From: Liolophura sinensis
Lineage: Eukaryota; Mollusca; Polyplacophora; Chitonida; Chitonidae
Length of the DNA: 64,000 nucleotides
Direction of reading: 5' to 3'
Assembly: GCF_032854445.1 (NCBI RefSeq)
Contig: NC_088301.1
Location: 5,121,044 to 5,185,043, forward strand
Below are positions 59,281 through 64,000 of this stretch, piece after piece. The notes under the pieces are model-generated. The model did no database searches. It had not been told where the DNA came from and was given only the letters and a program-made list of their open reading frames with translations. Made by a program: the position numbers and the translations under genes. Each line of letters begins with the position of its first letter. Position 1 is the first letter of the stretch.

Positions 59281-59500
59281 GTAATAGACAGGCAATAATG
59301 TCTCAAATTAAGATATCGCTAATTCTCAACTAAAATCGCCATATGTGTATGTCCTACTTTTTGTAATATACAAGCAATAATGTCTTAAATTAATATATCG
59401 CTAATTCTCAACTAAAATCGTCATATGTGTTTGTCCTTCTTTTTATAATACGCTTCCATCTGCAGCTGTATAATGTCTCAGATTAAGATATCGTTCATTC
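59281..59500. repeat. About 82-bp tandem duplication (2.5 copies)
   Basis: CAATAATGTCTCAAATTAAG, ATATCGCTAATTCTCAACTA and AAATCGCCATATGTGT recur about 82 bp downstream with few changes, and a third partial, more diverged copy (ATAATGTCTCAGATTAAGAT) follows near 59469. Confidence 0.85.
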
Positions 59501-61790
59501 TTATCAGGAATCACCATGCTAGGACACTCGTGTAAGTTGCTACCTTTTAGGCATTTACATGAATAGTTAGAACAAAGCCCTGTAACTAAGGTAAATTGAC
59601 AAGAGACCAGATTTCACATTTATAGTGCGGCCATTTGCCAAGTATCCGACTGTTCATGCTGTTGTCTTTTTGCACTCGATTTTGTCAAGACAGCGATCCT
59701 AGCATTATATATGACCAGTTGTGTCCCCACATAAGAAGTTCTCACGTCATATACTTAACAATTTCAAATCACTATCGACCGAATTTATTTGTAGGTTACG
59801 AAATCTGTCTGTATAGGTTTCTTGACTTGAAAGCTCCTTCCAGCATAGACACTCTTGAAAAGATGGCGATAGTTTGGGTGTCACAACGTCACCGTGTTGT
59901 CACAGCGGTGAGAGTCTCCACTCTGCCCGACCACCGGGTACCTACACCGACTGTGTATTGTGGACTACGTGAAGACTAACACACACACATATTCCTCCCG
60001 GAACATGTACTCAAAGCTCCTCTCACCAGTTCGTCAGGTCACCAAATGAGAACACGGTAGACGGGGAGTGTCAATAGGCCGGGTGCCGTGCTTACGCTAC
60101 AATAATGCTGTTATAATACGTGACTGAAGATTTTCAGCTTGCTGAGTTTGATCAGCAGGTAAGTTATATATGGTTTCCGAAACTCTAATTACATTAAAGT
60201 TTTAATTTTTGCCACGGAAATTAAAGGTAAGGCTCAAACAAATCCCTTTCACATTTATATATGCGGTATTGGCTTTTAACAGCTTTTAATGGACTGTGGC
60301 CATTGGTTTATTCATGCTTATTCGTAAGCGTCATACACCCATACAATTATTGCGGACGATATTTTTGTTGTTCTTGACTGTGGGCGTACTCCTTACAGTG
60401 CATGCGTCGGTCTCTAACTTTCACTTTACTTCACTGCCACCAGTAGACAAGCTTTTCCTTTTGAAGCCTGTGAGACGCAATTAGGCTTGTTTTGGCATAG
60501 CCTTATCACTTGTCTCCTGCAGCGGAACTAGTTAATCAGAATTAATTAATTGAATTATTTCATGCTTTGGTTAGAATCATGTTGTACATACTCAACATAA
60601 AGAGAATGCATGTGTATAAAGTATTATTACAGACAAAGGTTGAGACGGATTCGGATGTGTTTTCTGATATTAGGCCCTGTTCCTGTCTCATCACTGTGAT
60701 CCCAGTGACCTCGGCTTTGTTCAAGATTTCTGTACTAAATTTCACCAGTCGTGGCAGTGATGTAAATCGAAAGCTAGAGGGCGACGCATGGGCTCTAAGG
60801 AGAATAACTGTACATCAGGAAATTTTTCTTTCTTTGTCAATCATGGGTATTTGGGCGATTCCTCATAACATCCTGTGTTATAAGTTTAAGATACGGCATA
60901 ATATATCAAATAAATAAATAAATAAATGAAAGTTTTAATTAGAGAGCGATTGTCGGTATATCCGATTTATCTGGTAAACATCCTCACCGCCATTTTATAG
61001 TAAACCAATTCATTATTACTGACCAACAGTCAGTAAGATATAACAAATGACTGAAGATTTTCAATCAAATCGAAATTCCAAATTCCGTGGTTCTATATTA
61101 GTCAGCTTCTCTTCCTTCAGATAACTCGAATTTCGGTCCATATATATAATTTAAAAATCCATGAAATTAACAAAAAGCCGACGAACCACCCAGTGGTCAC
61201 CATCTGGAAACACGGGGGCTGATCCGACCCCAAATGCAAATTCTAATCAATGACTGAGTGCACCTAAGCACTTTAGGCGAGGAAAAAATGAAGAAAGGCA
61301 GTGAAGACGCCAATAGAAATAAATTCTCACACCTGATCGTACATGTCGAATCAGTCAGAAACCTATGCTTTAAAGGGCATTCCAAATCTAACTTAATCTA
61401 ATATTCATATTTACTTTCTCCAATGAATCAATTCTAAGATCCCGGATTTTAGGTAAAGAGAAGACAATCAGGTCATTTATTATGGAAGAAATAAAAGATT
61501 TCAAAAACTTAACCCCACACCGTTTCTCACCATACCGCCTCTTTTGTTTTGCTTTTCATCCTACGTCGTCCCCACAAACCACGGCGATCGCCCGAAAACC
61601 CCATCCGAAGACACATGAAGATATCGAAGTGAACAAAAGGGAGTGCACCCTATATGTGAGCTACAATCTTGGGGGTTATCTCCCTTGGTCAAATGCTTCA
61701 GCCCAAGAAACAAGTCAACGAAAGAGGACACATTCTCCCGGAACCGCACCATTGAAAATATGTTTAACCCAATAAAAAATGTCCATTGCG
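59501..61790. other. Intergenic sequence without recognisable genes
   Basis: Open frames at 59635-59979 and 60567-60917 begin at non-ATG or weak starts and have no motif. A (AAAT)n run lies near 60908-60927, possibly a lone SINE tail. Confidence 0.45.
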
Positions 61791-61933
61791 CAATGACCCA
61801 GGGGACTCACCAAAGCGATCGTTGTGAGCTCAAGTCCAGCTGGCTTACTCTCCGATCGTACATTGGAAGGTCTTCCAGCAATCTTCGGCTCTGCCCGGAT
61901 TTTCCCCAGCATAGTGCTGACCACTGTCGTATA
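61791..61933 (+). mobile_element. SINE fragment, cut at its 3' side by a MITE
   Basis: CAATGACCCAGGGGACTCAC, GTTGTGAGCTCAAGTCCAGC, TTGGAAGGTCTTCCAGCAA, TTTTCCCCAGCATAGTGCTG and ACCACTGTCGTATA follow the 25697-25968 SINE up to GTCGTATA. There the match stops, exactly where the TA-flanked element at 61934 begins. The head with the A box is missing. Confidence 0.75.
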
Positions 61934-62493
61934 CGTCAGGTGGACATAAAAATGGGCCGTACATTGATGCTGCATTGCTCCATTATCCTTTGTTCAAACC
62001 CTTTCAAACTTTAGACATTCAAATGGCATGGTTTTGTCAATATACTGATCAATTTTCAAGGTCATAGCTTGAGTAGTCTGTGTGACACGCGTCAATCAAG
62101 TGTTATCTGGACAAATTGTCTGGTTCTGGTGTCAGAGAAACCCTTCTGCCAGATAGGCACAAGTTTTGCTTGCGAATCAGGATGGTTTTCTCTGCCGCAG
62201 ACAAGGAATAGATCACCTTTTCAAGTAAACCAAGGTAGAACATCATTTTGAAATAGATCACCTTTTGAAGTAAAACAATGTAGAACATCATTTTGAAATG
62301 TTTGGAACATGCGTTTTTGATTCTGTTTTGATTTTGGTCCCATGAACAGAAATCGTAAAGGGTGAAATTGAGATTTGGTCTGTATACTTAGGACATAATG
62401 GCTCTTGAGTGTGTAAATTTTTACAAGCTGACGTAAGAGGGTTTCGGAGATATTGAGAGTCAAAGCGCGGCCCATTTTTTTATGCCCACCCGA
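61934..62493. mobile_element. MITE-like element, 560 bp, mariner-type ends, TA flanks
   Basis: Left end GGTGGACATAAAAATGGGCC (61939-61958) and the inverted right end GGCCCATTTTTTTATGCCCA then CC (62469-62490) form terminal inverted repeats of about 24 bp. TA flanks both ends (61932-61933 and 62494-62495). No transposase is encoded. The minus frame at 62221-62502 starts in the right inverted repeat and has no DDE motif. The element interrupts or abuts a SINE, so it is the younger insertion. A 45-bp internal duplication lies at 62208-62300. Confidence 0.65.
62208..62300. repeat. 45-bp direct duplication inside the MITE
   Basis: ATAGATCACCTTTTCAAGTA then AACCAAGGTAGAACATCATT is followed 45 bp on by ATAGATCACCTTTTGAAGTA then AAACAATGTAGAACATCATT, both ending TTTGAAAT. 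Confidence 0.9.
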
Positions 62494-62495
62494 TA

Positions 62496-62870
62496 TATAC
62501 ATACAAACACACTATTACGTATTTAGCTACCCTGCAGAATTGCTTTCACATCCCACACCAGATATATCATGCTGATCTTTTATGTCATCTTAATTTCTCA
62601 GACCGAGGATCTGTAATACTTGTCAAGATTAAAAATCTATTAGGCATAAAGCAGAGAATATAACGATCGCAACATGTCTCGTTACCTATTGGTGTTCAAG
62701 TGCCCAGTTGACGTGTTTTATCCAGAATGCCATGTTTTCTATCAGTATATCAGTGTTAGTATATGTCGCCTTAATTCAAACCCAGGACCCTGAGTTATGC
62801 CTTTTGGTATCATTTAAGTGTATATGTATGCTTGGGGTTTTACCCCATCCTTCACAATTTTGCGGTTATA
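62496..62870. other. Spacer between two DNA elements, no feature seen
   Basis: AT-rich sequence between the MITE and the inferred left end of the Tc1-like transposon. Nothing recognised. Confidence 0.5.
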
Positions 62871-63136
62871 AACTCTGTCTAAAAAGAAACGCAACCCCTG
62901 TCCTCGGATATCAAAAATTCGTTCGAATAAAGTTATTGCTTCCAAACTAAATTTTAGCCAAATGTAATGAAATTATACACGTTTTTAATGAAGATTACCA
63001 TCCAAACAACTGCCTTTTCTCTCCTAAGTGTATTTTATTGCTTATGACGTCACAACGCAAGGACTGACCCTGTTGACGTCGCACACAGAGCCATTCACAT
63101 GCAAATCATGTCAATGGCAGTTATAGTGTGGGGGTG

Positions 63137-63144
63137 TATAAAAG
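63137..63144 (+). promoter_or_regulatory. Possible TATA box of the transposase
   Basis: TATAAAAG lies 56 bp upstream of the transposase ATG at 63200 in the sequence GGGGGTGTATAAAAGCCC. It is a plausible core promoter; there is no further support. Confidence 0.4.
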
Positions 63145-63199
63145 CCCATGTGCTTTCGTATTTTATTCATTCATTCGTCGACGAAAGGCAGTCGGTAAA

Positions 63200-64000
63200 A
63201 TGCCGCAACTGAGTGCTGCCGGCCGAAATATCGCCATTGGTCGTCTTCAAGCCGGAGAAAGTTTTGGTATTATTGCACGACACCTAAATGTTCACAAAAC
63301 AACGATATCCTGACTTTGGAGCCGTTACAACAACTTTAATTCGACCAACGATCGCCCGAGAAGTGGAAGGCCAAGAATCACGACCCCACTTCAAGATCGG
63401 TACATCCGGGTCATTCACCTGCGTAATCGGCATGCCCTACCAACCGTGACTGCCACACAAATACAGGTTTGAGGAGAGTGTTGGCTCAAACGATTAGGAA
63501 CCGTCTGAAAGAAGCGGGTTTACGTGCCTGTAGACCAGTTGTTGGACCTGTACTACGCCCCTTACATCGACGCCTACGACTAAGGTGGTGCAACAACGTA
63601 AGGATATGGACTTTACAAAACTGGAGGCGCATCTGGTTTTCTGATGAATCCCGTTTTCTTTTGACACGTCACGACGGAAGACAGCGTGTGTATAGGAGAC
63701 GGCATGCACGCTTTGCGCCCATCTGCGTTCGGCAGGTGGACAGATTTGGCGGAGGCAGTGCTATCGTTTGGGGAGCCATCTCGTACAACCAGAAATCAGA
63801 TTTGGTGATCGTTCCAGGGAACCTGACAGCCCAACGTTACATCAGCCACGTGTTACAGCCTCACCTTCTCCCGATTATTGACCGACAGACACAGCTTTTT
63901 AAGTAGGACAACGCCAGGCCTCATACTGCACGTGCAACAATGAACTTTCTGCAGGATTCCAACGTCAATGTCTTGCCGTGGCCCTCTAAATCAGCAGACC
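63200..64000 (+). pseudogene. Tc1-like transposase pseudogene, 3' end truncated by the window
   Basis: ATG at 63200 opens a frame with an N-terminal helix-turn-helix (AIGRLQAGESFGIIARHLNV), then the linker motif RPRSGRPR, a second DNA-binding region, and the catalytic core. WFSDESRF carries the first catalytic Asp and DNARPHTA the second. The third acidic residue lies beyond the window, which ends in LPWPSKSAD. Breaks: an in-frame TGA at 63311-63313 just after the first helix-turn-helix, a one-base frameshift at about 63466-63469 (the downstream frame is 63469-63903), and a TAG at 63904-63906 directly before the second catalytic Asp. With three separate lesions it cannot make an active enzyme. 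Family placement rests on the DDE motifs and the GRPR linker. Confidence 0.9.

Larger units (their letters stand above)
62871..64000 (+). mobile_element. Tc1-like DNA transposon, decayed, right end outside the window
   Basis: The inferred left end is AACTCTGTCTAAAAAGAAAC just after a TA dinucleotide (62869-62870), a form common for terminal repeats of Tc1-type elements. About 330 bp later comes a transposase frame. The right inverted repeat and the last part of the transposase lie beyond base 64000, so the left end is inferred only from the motif and position. Tc1 elements move by cut-and-paste at TA sites. Confidence 0.7.

Noticed and set aside
59635-59979. 114-codon plus frame.
   Set aside because: Non-ATG start, no motif, no neighbouring exon.
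62221-62502. 93-codon minus frame beginning GGHKKMGRALT.
   Set aside because: It starts in the MITE inverted repeat and runs through a 45-bp duplication; no transposase motif.

Overview
The window is eukaryotic, most likely from a mollusc (probably a bivalve) or a close lophotrochozoan relative. It is AT-rich and gene-poor, with long introns, GT-AG splice sites, tRNA-derived SINEs of a type common in bivalve genomes, Tc1/mariner-type DNA elements and many minisatellite arrays. No bacterial operon, tRNA gene, rRNA gene or CRISPR array is present. Most open frames are chance frames or frames held open by tandem repeats whose unit length is a multiple of 3.

The one well-supported protein gene is on the minus strand. 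It is the 5' end of a protein 4.1 (band 4.1/EPB41L/coracle-like) FERM-domain gene. Three coding exons join in phase 0: 29770-29693 (start codon and acidic N-terminus, with 62 bases of 5'UTR to 29832), 16676-16506 (Ser/Lys-rich linker, then the start of the FERM F1 lobe) and 6861-6757 (F1 lobe with NLLEKDYFGL). All have plausible acceptors and donors. The introns are about 13.0 kb and 9.6 kb, and the rest of the gene lies to the left of base 1. A further possible minus-strand exon lies at 35571-35682, of unknown identity and weakly supported.

Layout. 1-22 kb: introns rich in the palindrome TACATGTA, with a 32/26-bp array (4.5-5.2 kb), a 33-bp array (13.8-14.55 kb) and a foldback element (17.8-18.4 kb). 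22.6-26.4 kb: a large CA/TG-rich minisatellite complex with a full-length SINE carrying a 12-bp target-site duplication at its boundary. 29.7-31.2 kb: first coding exon and SINE copies. 36.3-39.1 kb: a TA-flanked MITE-like element and a 2.3-kb array of 34-bp units. 40.7-45.6 kb: 33-bp and 83-bp arrays and SINEs. 51.5-53.5 kb: an inverted-repeat element of about 1.9 kb with TA flanks that carries a 41-bp minisatellite organised in 246-bp higher-order units. 54-56.8 kb: a 51-bp array, a second SINE family with a 15-bp target-site duplication, and a 37-bp array ending in a 24-bp perfect palindrome at the edge of a tetranucleotide run. 61.8-62.5 kb: a SINE fragment abutting a 560-bp TA-flanked MITE. 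62.9-64 kb: a decayed Tc1-like transposon that runs off the end of the window.

No set of genes here forms a pathway. The main interest is the repeat biology: tandem arrays, SINE insertions, and DNA elements with long inverted arms, one of which appears to carry or spawn a minisatellite.
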